From assembly GCF_013204825.1 (NCBI RefSeq), contig NZ_JABMKV010000001.1:682001-746000 (forward strand): DNA of 64,000 nucleotides. Reading direction: 5' to 3'. Below the pieces are notes generated by a model. It worked only from the letters and a program-made list of their open reading frames with translations. It had not been told where the DNA came from and did not search any database. The DNA is from Pedobacter boryungensis (GTDB taxonomy: Bacteria > Bacteroidota > Bacteroidia > Sphingobacteriales > Sphingobacteriaceae). The translations under genes and the position numbers were made by a program. Positions 18,373 to 26,221 of the stretch are shown here, piece after piece (position 1 is the first letter of the stretch; every line of letters begins with the position of its first letter).

Positions 18373-19620
18373 ATGATAATGATATTTAGACTAATTGGCG
18401 AAAGTTTCAGGTTTGCTTGGGATGCACTTCGTCAGAATAAACTGAGAACTGCGCTATCTTTATTAGGGATAACAATTGGTATTTTTATCATTATTGCAGT
18501 TTCAACGGGTGTTGACACCATGCGTAATAAAATTCAAAGTAGTGTAGATAAGTTAGGTTCTAATACTTTATTTGTGCAAAAATGGCCATGGATTTTCAGT
18601 GGTAATTTTCCTTGGTGGAAATATGTAAATCGTCCAGAACCATCCTTGAGAGATTACGTAGCGCTTAAAGATCGCATGGATATGGCTCAAGGTGTTTCTT
18701 ATGAAGTTTCAGCAAATAGCCGTACGTTAAAATACCGTAGTAATTCTGTTGAAGGAGCAAGTTTAAATGCCGCTTCTCAAGAATATGATAAAACTTGGGA
18801 TTTAGAATTTCAAGATGGAAGATATTTTACTGAAAATGAAGGTAAGTCTGGGTCTCCAGTTTGTATTATAGGGGCTGAAATAGCTGAAGGTTTATTTGAT
18901 GGTGAAGAGCCTGTAGGTAAACAAATTAAAGTAATGGGGCGGAGGGTTACCGTTGTTGGGGTATTTAAAAAAGAAGGTGAAGATATGATGGGCATGTCGC
19001 AAGACAAAAATGTCCTCATACCATTAAATTTGGCAAAAGGTATATTCGATATTAATAATGAAAGATATAATCCTCAAGTTACTGTACGTGGAAAAGAAAA
19101 TATAGCTTTAGAAGAAGTTGAAGCAGAATTAAAAGGTCAAATGCGGTCTATTCGTCGTTTAAAGCCTGGTCAAGAAGATGATTTTTCTTTAAATAAAACT
19201 ACTATGCTTTCTAATCAATTAGATATTATGTTTGGTGTTGTAGATATTGCAGGTTTGATCATTGGTGGATTTTCTGTTTTGGTAGGTGGCTTCGGAATTG
19301 CAAATATTATGTTCGTTTCTGTAAAAGAGCGTACTAATATCATTGGTATTCAAAAATCTTTGGGCGCTAAAAACTACTTTATTTTATTACAATTTGTGTT
19401 TGAGGCTGTAGCATTGTGTTTAATGGGAGGACTTTTAGGATTAGGAATGGTGTATTTACTTACACTTCTATTTACGCATGTTTTTGATGTTGAAGTTATT
19501 TTATACTTAAAAAATGTAGCAAAAGGTATCGGATGGTCTGTTGGAATTGGTTTAATTGCAGGTTTTTGGCCAGCATTTTCGGCTTCTCGATTAGATCCTG
19601 TAGAAGCAATTCGATCTTAA
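18373..19620 (+). CDS. MacB-like ABC transporter permease (FtsX fold)
   Basis: 415 residues. An N-terminal transmembrane helix follows LRQNKLRTALSLLGITIGIF. A large periplasmic MacB_PCD domain (about 50-240) is followed by three transmembrane helices of the FtsX domain (about 285-405), including KERTNIIGIQKSLGAKNYF and the C-terminal PVEAIRS. With an ATPase such as that at 14424 it would form a MacAB/LolCDE-like mechanotransmission exporter. The ATPase is not adjacent, and no membrane-fusion protein is in the window. An alternative ATG is at 18379. Confidence 0.9.
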   Translation: MIMIFRLIGESFRFAWDALRQNKLRTALSLLGITIGIFIIIAVSTGVDTMRNKIQSSVDKLGSNTLFVQKWPWIFSGNFPWWKYVNRPEPSLRDYVALKDRMDMAQGVSYEVSANSRTLKYRSNSVEGASLNAASQEYDKTWDLEFQDGRYFTENEGKSGSPVCIIGAEIAEGLFDGEEPVGKQIKVMGRRVTVVGVFKKEGEDMMGMSQDKNVLIPLNLAKGIFDINNERYNPQVTVRGKENIALEEVEAELKGQMRSIRRLKPGQEDDFSLNKTTMLSNQLDIMFGVVDIAGLIIGGFSVLVGGFGIANIMFVSVKERTNIIGIQKSLGAKNYFILLQFVFEAVALCLMGGLLGLGMVYLLTLLFTHVFDVEVILYLKNVAKGIGWSVGIGLIAGFWPAFSASRLDPVEAIRS

Positions 19621-19636
19621 AGAGAAATATATTTAC

Positions 19637-19672
19637 AAAAAAAGGAGCTCCAACTTGGAACTCCTTTTTTTA
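19637..19672 (+). terminator. Terminator after the permease gene
   Basis: Stem built on AAAAAAGGAG / CTCCTTTTTT with an inner CCA/TGG pairing and one mismatch, followed by a T-run. It lies just before the convergent aminotransferase stop and may serve both directions. Confidence 0.75.
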
Positions 19673-19690
19673 TGCATAAGCTATTAATTT

Positions 19691-20887
19691 TTATTTTAGC
19701 AATGCTAACGCTTCTTTAATCCTTCTTAATGCTTCAACTAAACTTTCATCAGATGCGGCATAAGATAAACGGATGTAATTGTTATTACCGAATGAATCAC
19801 CACCTACAGTTGCTACGTGACCAACATTCAATAGATATAAAGCTAAGTCCGCAGAATCTTTAATTACATTGCCATCAGCATCTTTTTTACCAAAGAATGA
19901 GCTAATTTCTGGGAAGAAATAAAAAGCTCCATCTGGTAAATTTGTTTTTACGCCTGGTATGTCATTTAATAATTCATAAACTAACTGCCTGCGTCTTGCA
20001 AAAGCTTTTTTCATTTCTAAAACCGTTTCTAATCCCTGCTCATAAGCAGCAATACCCGCACGTTGAGCGATAGAGCAAGTTCCAGAAGTCGTTTGTCCTT
20101 GCATTTTATCATTAGCAGCCGCAACTTCTTTGCTGGCAGCGATGTAACCTAATCTCCAACCAGTCATTGCAAAAGCTTTAGAAAAACCATTTACAATAAT
20201 TACACGTTCTTTAATGCTTTCAAATTGTGCAATTGATTCATGTTGATCCACAAAATTAATGTGCTCATAGATTTCATCTGATAAGATAAAAATGTTTGGA
20301 TGCTTTTCAAAAACTTTAACTAATGCTGCTAACTCAGCTTTGCTATAAACAGAACCTGTTGGATTACAAGGTGATGAAAACATGAAAAGCTTAGTTTTTG
20401 GTGTAATTGCAGCTTCCAATTGCTCTGGCGTAATTTTGAAATCACTTTCAATATCAGTATCAATAAAAACCGATTTTCCTTCTGCCAGTATCACCATCTC
20501 AGAATAAGAAACCCAATAAGGAGTAGGAATAATTACTTCTTCCCCTGGATTAATTAAAGTTAAGATCACATTTGATAGAGATTGTTTTGCTCCTGTAGAA
20601 ACCACAATCTGAGAAATATCATAATCTAAATTATTCTCTGTTTTTAATTTATTTGCAATAGCTTGACGTAATTCTGGATAACCTGGAACTGGAGAGTAAC
20701 GTGTGTAATTCTCATCCAACGCTTTTTTAGCAGCATCTTTTACATGGTCTGGCGTATTAAAGTCTGGTTCGCCAATACTTAAGCTAATTATATTAACACC
20801 TTTTGCCGCTAATTCGCGACCAAGTTTTGTCATTTTAAGCGTTGCAGACTCAGATAAGTTGTTGATTCTTTGAGATAAAAAAGTCAT
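19691..20887 (-). CDS. aspC: Class I pyridoxal-phosphate aminotransferase, aspartate aminotransferase type
   Basis: 398 residues from the ATG at 20887 (MTFLSQRINNLSESATLKM); the longer ORF begins at a TTG 7 codons upstream. Fold-type I landmarks are SLSIGEPDFNTPDHV, YSPVPGYPELRQAIA, the NPTG motif in SSPCNPTGSVYS, DEIYEHI, and the Schiff-base lysine in NGFSKAFAMTGWRLGYIA. The C-terminal Arg in YIRLSYA binds the substrate carboxylate. It transfers amino groups between aspartate and 2-oxoglutarate; substrate range within the group cannot be fixed. Confidence 0.92.
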   Translation of the reverse strand: MTFLSQRINNLSESATLKMTKLGRELAAKGVNIISLSIGEPDFNTPDHVKDAAKKALDENYTRYSPVPGYPELRQAIANKLKTENNLDYDISQIVVSTGAKQSLSNVILTLINPGEEVIIPTPYWVSYSEMVILAEGKSVFIDTDIESDFKITPEQLEAAITPKTKLFMFSSPCNPTGSVYSKAELAALVKVFEKHPNIFILSDEIYEHINFVDQHESIAQFESIKERVIIVNGFSKAFAMTGWRLGYIAASKEVAAANDKMQGQTTSGTCSIAQRAGIAAYEQGLETVLEMKKAFARRRQLVYELLNDIPGVKTNLPDGAFYFFPEISSFFGKKDADGNVIKDSADLALYLLNVGHVATVGGDSFGNNNYIRLSYAASDESLVEALRRIKEALALLK

Positions 20888-20976
20888 AATGTTTTTGTGA
20901 ATGCGCAAATATAAAAATCGATTGCAATTAGGAACTAAAAAAAGATACTTTTTCTTAAAATTTCATGGTTTAACTG

Positions 20977-20984
20977 TATTTTTG
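20977..20984 (+). promoter_or_regulatory. Candidate -7 element of the CDF transporter gene (TATTTTTG)
   Basis: Exact TAnnTTTG match, 18 bases before the TTG at 21003. Its position inside the longer ORF argues that the long N-terminal extension is not translated. Confidence 0.4.
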
Positions 20985-21002
20985 ACTTCTAAAATCTTCA
21001 AC

Positions 21003-21980
21003 TTGCAACCTAAAAAGAAAGCCATCCTTATTTCACTTTGTGTTAGTATTACTTTAATGCTAGCTAAATTTGTGGCGTATTTTTTAACAAACTCTAATGC
21101 AATTTTAACAGATGCAGCAGAAAGTATTGTAAATGTAATTGCAAGTGCTTTTGCCTTTTATAGTATTTATCTAAGTACTTTACCTAAAGATGAAAATCAT
21201 CCTTATGGACATGGTAAGGTTGAGTTTTTTTCTGCATTTGTAGAAGGTGTTTTAATAGGTATAGCTGGAATTATTATTGTCTTTAAATCGGGTTATGATT
21301 TAATTTATCCAAATGAGATTGGGCAATTATATGATGGTGCCATTATTATTGGTGCTACTGGTTTAATAAATTTAATAGTGGGTTTTTATTTAATTAATAC
21401 CGGGAAAAAGAACAACTCTATTACTTTAGAAGCCGATGGAAAGCATTTGCTCACTGATTCTATTAGCAGTGGTGGATTAGTTATTGGGATTATTTTAATT
21501 CAGTTAACTCAAATTTATTGGTTAGATGGTACAATTTCTATTGTATTGGGTTTGTATATTATTTTTAATGGCTATAAACTAACCAGAAAATCCGTTGGTG
21601 GATTAATGGATGAAAGCAACATTGAACTTGTAAAAGACATTGTATTAATTTTACAAAAGAATAGAGAAGATAGCTGGATTGACGTCCATAATTTACGAGC
21701 TCAACAGTATGGCGCTGATTTACATATAGATTGCCATGTTACCTTACCTTATTATTTCGATTTAAATACTGTTCACCAAGAAATCTCCAACATAGATAAA
21801 CTGATTAATTTGTCTGGTAAACATGATACTGAACTATTTATTCACGCAGATCCTTGTTTACCAGCATGTTGTAATTATTGTAAAATGCATAATTGTGGAG
21901 TGAGACAAGAAGCATTTAAAGGAGAAATTGAATGGGATATGGAGAATGTAACCAAAAATCAAAAGCATTTTAGTCAATGA
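21003..21980 (+). CDS. Cation diffusion facilitator family metal transporter with Cys-rich C-terminus
   Basis: About 325 residues from TTG 21003 (MQPKKKAILISLCVS). An ATG at 20901 would add 34 residues, but these overlap the aminotransferase region and a promoter-like octamer and do not look like CDF sequence. Six membrane helices are expected. Metal-site motifs are LTDAAESIVNV in TM2, the NHPYGHGKVE loop, and ADGKHLLTDSISS in TM5. The cytoplasmic C-terminal domain ends with HADPCLPACCNYCKMHNCG, five Cys in 14 residues, an extra likely metal-binding cluster. It exports divalent cations (Zn/Fe/Mn/Co) against protons. The stop overlaps the Nudix start (ATGA). Confidence 0.88.
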   Translation: MQPKKKAILISLCVSITLMLAKFVAYFLTNSNAILTDAAESIVNVIASAFAFYSIYLSTLPKDENHPYGHGKVEFFSAFVEGVLIGIAGIIIVFKSGYDLIYPNEIGQLYDGAIIIGATGLINLIVGFYLINTGKKNNSITLEADGKHLLTDSISSGGLVIGIILIQLTQIYWLDGTISIVLGLYIIFNGYKLTRKSVGGLMDESNIELVKDIVLILQKNREDSWIDVHNLRAQQYGADLHIDCHVTLPYYFDLNTVHQEISNIDKLINLSGKHDTELFIHADPCLPACCNYCKMHNCGVRQEAFKGEIEWDMENVTKNQKHFSQ

Positions 21981-22414
21981 GTTATTTTAATGTAAGGGTT
22001 TATGGATTGCTAATTAATGCTAAAAATGAAGTTTTACTAAGCGATGAACAGGAGTTTGGTCAAAAATTTACCAAATTTCCTGGTGGAGGATTGGAGTTAG
22101 GTGAAGGCTTAATTGATGCACTTAAACGGGAGTTTATAGAAGAATGCAATGCTGAAATTGAAGTAACTGGCCATTTTTATACCACTGATTTTTATGAAAA
22201 ATCTTCATTTAATGATAGTCAGGTAATTAGCATATATTATTTGGTAAAAGAATTACATCCTTTGAAAATACCATTTAAAACAAATATTTTCGATTTTGAT
22301 GAAGGTGCAACTCAATCTTTTAGGTGGGTGAGCATTAATAGTATAAATGAAGATGATGTTACTTTTAAAACAGATAAAACAGTCATAAATCTTTTAAAGA
22401 AATCAATTACATAG
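21977..22414 (+). CDS. Nudix hydrolase
   Basis: 145 residues. The Nudix box is GGGLELGEGLIDALKREFIEEC (about 34-55): G-x5-E-x7-REFIEEC, with Glu residues that bind Mg. It hydrolyses a nucleoside diphosphate linked to another moiety; the substrate is unknown. It overlaps the CDF gene by 4 bases and the next ATG follows its TAG directly, so it belongs to the CDF-Nudix-CPBP-bioA run. Confidence 0.9.
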   Translation: MSYFNVRVYGLLINAKNEVLLSDEQEFGQKFTKFPGGGLELGEGLIDALKREFIEECNAEIEVTGHFYTTDFYEKSSFNDSQVISIYYLVKELHPLKIPFKTNIFDFDEGATQSFRWVSINSINEDDVTFKTDKTVINLLKKSIT

Positions 22415-23293
22415 ATGGAAGAAAAGATTTTATACTATTTAACTCCAATATTTAAAGTCATCTTATTCTTGATTTTTATTTTCATGTGCTTATTGCCTTT
22501 TGGAATAATTACTCAATTTGATTTTATTTCCATTGATAAAAATTCCTTCTTAGCTGAGTTACTTTTAGAGGGATCAACAGTATTAGCAGTGCTAGGTGCA
22601 CTTTTAATGATTTTTAAAGTTTTCCCAACAATAGATTTTAGAACAGTATTTGTAACCCAAGAAAAATCTGTTTCGGGTTTTTTAAAAGGAAGTTTAATTG
22701 GTTTTCTATTAATTGCATTTTGCGCTGGTTTACTCTTGTTAAATGGTAACGTCGTGTTTTCAGCCTCCAAAATTAGCACAGTATTGTTTTTGGGTTATGT
22801 TTTGTATTTTATCATAGTTGCATGGTTTGAAGAATTGATGTTCAGGTCATTTCCTTTATTTGCATTTGCAGAGCGATACCCGATTAATATAACTATAATT
22901 TTAAATAGTGTATTGTTCGGTCTAATACACCTTGGAAATCCGGGATTTAATGCTGTAGCAATGTTAAATATTACTTTAGCTGGCGCATTATTTTCCATTT
23001 ATACTTTGCAAAAACGAAATATAAGTTGGGCTGTTGGTATTCATTTTGGTTGGAATTTTTCTCAAGGAATCCTTTTAGGTTATAAAGTTAGTGGCACAGA
23101 TACAAGCGGATTATTATTAGCCAAGCCTGTTGGTCAAAATTATCTTTCTGGTGGTGTTTTTGGCATTGAGGGTTCTATATTTTGCACAATTGCGTTATCA
23201 ATTTTAATAATATGGTTATTGATTCGTTATAAAATAGAACCAATAGAAAATGTTTATGAAGAAGATTTTGAGGAAGAAAGCATACTAGAATGA
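22415..23293 (+). CDS. CPBP family intramembrane metalloprotease
   Basis: 292 residues with about seven to eight hydrophobic helices. The CPBP/Abi motifs are present: EELMFRSFPLFAF near 143 (EExxxR), SVLFGLIHLGN near 169 (FxxxH), and AVGIHFGWNF near 208 (HxxxN-type). These resemble Rce1-type membrane glutamate/metalloproteases. The protein ends in an acidic tail (EEDFEEESILE). It overlaps bioA by 4 bases. Physiological substrate unknown. Confidence 0.88.
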   Translation: MEEKILYYLTPIFKVILFLIFIFMCLLPFGIITQFDFISIDKNSFLAELLLEGSTVLAVLGALLMIFKVFPTIDFRTVFVTQEKSVSGFLKGSLIGFLLIAFCAGLLLLNGNVVFSASKISTVLFLGYVLYFIIVAWFEELMFRSFPLFAFAERYPINITIILNSVLFGLIHLGNPGFNAVAMLNITLAGALFSIYTLQKRNISWAVGIHFGWNFSQGILLGYKVSGTDTSGLLLAKPVGQNYLSGGVFGIEGSIFCTIALSILIIWLLIRYKIEPIENVYEEDFEEESILE

Positions 23294-24558
23294 ACTTAAT
23301 AGAACGAGATAAAAAAGTAATTTGGCATCCATATACTCAGATGAAAGATGCACAAAATCCAATTCCAATTGTTAGGGGTGAAGGCGTTTACATTTTTGAT
23401 GAAGATGGCAATAAATACTTGGATGCAGTATCTTCTTGGTGGGTGACAATTCACGGTCATGCACATCCATACATTGCAGAAAAGGTTTCGGCCCAATTAA
23501 AAGAATTAGAACACGTAATTTTTGCGGGCTTTACTCATGAACCCGCTGTACATTTAGCAGAACGATTATTACCCTTATTGCCAGGTAACCAAGATAAAAT
23601 TTTTTACAGCGATAATGGTTCAACAGCTGTTGAAGTTGCCTTAAAAATGTGTTTACAATATTGGAATAATAAAGGCAACACGCAGAAAAAGAAAGTTTTA
23701 GCGTTTAAAGATGCTTATCATGGTGATACATTTGGAGCAATGTCTGTTAGTGGAAGGAGCATTTTTACTAATCCTTTTAATGATTTGTTATTCGATGTAG
23801 AGTTTATCGATTTGCCTAACGAGAAAAATATCTCACAGCTCAATTCTCACATCTCAAATCTCTCTTCACAACTTTGCTGTTTTATATTCGAGCCATTAAT
23901 TTTAGGTGCTGGCGGAATGTTGATGTACGAAGCTAAATATCTTGATGAACTTTTAAAAGTTTGTAAAGAAAATGGTGTTTTGACTATTGCAGATGAAGTG
24001 ATGACAGGTTTTGGTCGTACGGGTACATATTTTGCGTGTGAGCAATTAACTCATCATCCAGATATATTTTGTTTAAGTAAGGGTTTAACTGGTGGGACAA
24101 TGCCTATGGGCGTTACAAGTTGCAATGAGAAAATTTTTGAAGCCTTTTTAAGTGACAATAAATTGAAAACTTTATATCATGGGCATTCATTTACTGCAAA
24201 TCCTGTTGCTTGCGCAGCATCATTAGCAAGTTTAGATATTTTATTGGCTGATGAAACTTTAGCAAATATCAAAAGGGTAGAAGCGCAACATACAGCGTTT
24301 TTTAAGAAAATAGAAAATCATCCAAAGGTTAGAACGATAAGACAAACTGGAACTATCATTGCCCTTGAATGGGAAACAGGAAATGATACTTCCTATCTCA
24401 GCGAGTTAAGAAATCAACTTTATAATTACTTTTTAGATAAAGGAATTATCCTTCGCCCACTTGGAAATATCATTTATATCTTACCTCCTTATGTTATTTC
24501 TAACGATGATTTGGCGTACATTTACAATTCAATTCAACAAGCTTTAGACGAAATATAA
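23290..24558 (+). CDS. bioA: Adenosylmethionine-8-amino-7-oxononanoate aminotransferase
   Basis: 422 residues. BioA landmarks are VIWHPYTQMKDA at the N-terminus, YLDAVSSWWVTIHGHAHP, DNGSTAVEVALKM, AYHGDTFGAMSVSGRS, the Asp in IADEVMTGFGRTG and the PLP lysine in CLSKGLTGGTMPMGVT. It makes 7,8-diaminopelargonate from KAPA and SAM in biotin synthesis. Around 23830-23872 a low-complexity segment encodes ISQLNSHISNLSSQLCC, a spacer unlike the flanking sequence. No other bio genes are in the window; the next gene encodes a possible di-iron protein. Confidence 0.95.
   Translation: MNLIERDKKVIWHPYTQMKDAQNPIPIVRGEGVYIFDEDGNKYLDAVSSWWVTIHGHAHPYIAEKVSAQLKELEHVIFAGFTHEPAVHLAERLLPLLPGNQDKIFYSDNGSTAVEVALKMCLQYWNNKGNTQKKKVLAFKDAYHGDTFGAMSVSGRSIFTNPFNDLLFDVEFIDLPNEKNISQLNSHISNLSSQLCCFIFEPLILGAGGMLMYEAKYLDELLKVCKENGVLTIADEVMTGFGRTGTYFACEQLTHHPDIFCLSKGLTGGTMPMGVTSCNEKIFEAFLSDNKLKTLYHGHSFTANPVACAASLASLDILLADETLANIKRVEAQHTAFFKKIENHPKVRTIRQTGTIIALEWETGNDTSYLSELRNQLYNYFLDKGIILRPLGNIIYILPPYVISNDDLAYIYNSIQQALDEI
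23830..23872 (-). repeat. GA-rich GAGATxTGAG-type low-complexity element inside bioA
   Basis: On the minus strand the stretch reads as repeated GAGATTTGAGATGTGAGA-like words. Similar words occur in the spacers at 12130-12170 (plus strand) and 15183-15235 (minus strand). It is in frame within bioA. Confidence 0.5.
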
Positions 24559-24559
24559 T

Positions 24560-25180
24560 ATGCAATTAACTTCTATTTTAGAAAATATTGTGAATGATAA
24601 CTCATTGCATTCCAAATGGTTAAATACCTTATCTTATATGGAGAATGCAGGTGCAAAGAAGATATCTGCTTCAGAGCACAAAGAAGAAGTTACGTTATTA
24701 ATTTTAAAACATGCTGCAGAAGAACATCGCCATGCCTATTATCTTAAAAAACAATTAGCGAAACTTGATGAAAATGCTTGCAAAACTTATAGCAATGCAG
24801 AATTATTAGCGCCAAATCATACCAAATATTACTTAAATACTTTGGATGTTTTGGTTTGTAGGTATTTAAAAAACCACTTCAATCTTTCTGGTTACGATTT
24901 AAAATTTGCGGCATATCTCTTTGTAACTTATGCGATTGAAGTAAGAGCAGATGAACTTTATCCGATTTATCAAGACATATTGAGTTCAAAAGAGAGTCGT
25001 GTTACGGTAAAATCCATTATTTTGGAAGAGGAAGGCCATTTAGAGGAAATGCTAAATCAGTTAAGAGAATTTTCACCTGATTGGGAAACACACGCAAATG
25101 AAATCATTAAAATTGAGCAGCAAATGTTTGAAGATTGGATGATTGGTTTAGCAAAAGAAGTTAATTTGATTTCTAATTAG
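24560..25180 (+). CDS. Unnamed protein with ferritin-like di-iron ligand pattern, downstream of bioA
   Basis: 206 residues, mostly helical, no signal peptide. I do not recognise a named family. The spacing of carboxylates and histidines fits the four-helix ferritin-like di-iron pattern E / ExxH / E / ExxH: Glu28 (SYMENAG), Glu55-His58 (EEHRH), Glu127 (YAIEVRADE), Glu157-His160 (EEEGH). Such proteins can be oxygenases, hydroxylases or oxidases. It starts one base after the bioA stop, so it is co-transcribed, which hints at a role linked to biotin or an acyl substrate, but that is inference. The ligand pattern is seen; the activity is unknown. Confidence 0.6.
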   Translation: MQLTSILENIVNDNSLHSKWLNTLSYMENAGAKKISASEHKEEVTLLILKHAAEEHRHAYYLKKQLAKLDENACKTYSNAELLAPNHTKYYLNTLDVLVCRYLKNHFNLSGYDLKFAAYLFVTYAIEVRADELYPIYQDILSSKESRVTVKSIILEEEGHLEEMLNQLREFSPDWETHANEIIKIEQQMFEDWMIGLAKEVNLISN

Positions 25181-25233
25181 TATTAAATCAAACTTCCTCT
25201 TCTTGTAATTGTTCTTAAACAAACTATACGATC

Positions 25234-25530
25234 ATGTCTAAATTTTCAGAATTAATAAATGGCGAAAAACCAGTATTAGTGGACTTTTTCGCAGAATGGT
25301 GTGGACCATGTAAAATGATGGCGCCGATTTTAGATCAAGTTAAAAGCGAAATAGGAGATAAAGCTTCGATTATAAAAGTTGATGTAGATAAAAATAGAAG
25401 TGCAGCTTCGGCATATAATGTTCAGGGTGTGCCAACGTTAATTTTGTTTAAAAATGGCAAGCAAATTTGGAGACAAAGTGGTGTTGTTCAAGCTGGTCAG
25501 CTTAAAAATTTGATTGAAAGCAATAGTTAA
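25234..25530 (+). CDS. trxA: Thioredoxin
   Basis: 98 residues, a single thioredoxin fold. Active site EWCGPCKMM at about 21-29, cis-Pro in [12 protein letters not shown], and the expected FFAEW and DVDKN strands. It is a cytoplasmic disulfide reductase that works with thioredoxin reductase. Its stop overlaps the end of the convergent pdeM gene by 4 bases. Confidence 0.96.
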   Translation: MSKFSELINGEKPVLVDFFAEWCGPCKMMAPILDQVKSEIGDKASIIKVDVDKNRSAASAYNVQGVPTLILFKNGKQIWRQSGVVQAGQLKNLIESNS

Positions 25531-26165
25531 ACCTTTATCACTTTTGTTGGTGTAATTGCATACACTTGTTCAGTTGCTTTTGGTTTAACCAAGCTTAAAC
25601 CTGTAAATGCACTAAAAGCAGGCATTACAGCATAATCGTTTCCAAAGTAAAAGCAGGGAAATTTTAAGCTTTGTTTAGCCTTGCCATAAACAGAAATTCC
25701 AGGGTGAATATGTCCACTAATAGGATAAAGGTTTTCTTCTGTACATTTTACAGCATCGTGAATAAAACAGAAATTTTCTGTACAATAGCTAGGGTCTTGA
25801 ATTTCAATTCCTAATTTTTGATACTGTTTCTGATCCAATTTATCATGGTTTCCTTTAACCAAAACAAATTTCAATGTTGGATATTGTTCTTTCCAATGTT
25901 CAAAATCATCAATATCTGTATTCACCTCATGGTGAAACATATCCCCATTTATAAGTAAAGTTTTAGGTTGATACTCATTTAAAAGATCACTTAATCTATT
26001 TAAATCGTTTTGAGCAAGGGTAGAAGGTACCTGTAATCCAGCTTTGCGAAAGTGGGCGGCTTTACCCAAATGTAAATCGCTTATAGCTAACAGCTGCTCT
26101 TTTGGTAAATAAATGGCTCTCTCTTTAGCTAAAATAAGCTCTTCGTTTCTAATCGTTATCGTCAT
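25527..26165 (-). CDS. pdeM: Ligase-associated DNA damage response endonuclease PdeM
   Basis: 212 residues, calcineurin-like metallophosphoesterase. Metal-ligand motifs in order are [11 protein letters not shown] (D-x-H), INGDMFHHE (GD), VKGNHDK (GNHD) and ISGHIHPG (GHxH). This is the PdeM family found with Lhr helicase, ATP-dependent ligase and MBL exonuclease genes. It is the last gene of that set here, 56 bases after the helicase stop. Predicted to cut nucleic acid in a repair pathway. Confidence 0.9.
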   Translation of the reverse strand: MTITIRNEELILAKERAIYLPKEQLLAISDLHLGKAAHFRKAGLQVPSTLAQNDLNRLSDLLNEYQPKTLLINGDMFHHEVNTDIDDFEHWKEQYPTLKFVLVKGNHDKLDQKQYQKLGIEIQDPSYCTENFCFIHDAVKCTEENLYPISGHIHPGISVYGKAKQSLKFPCFYFGNDYAVMPAFSAFTGLSLVKPKATEQVYAITPTKVIKV

Positions 26166-26221
26166 CTCTCCTTATGGAAACACAAAGTTATGAAATAGAT
26201 TTTGTTCTCTTCAATGACAAT

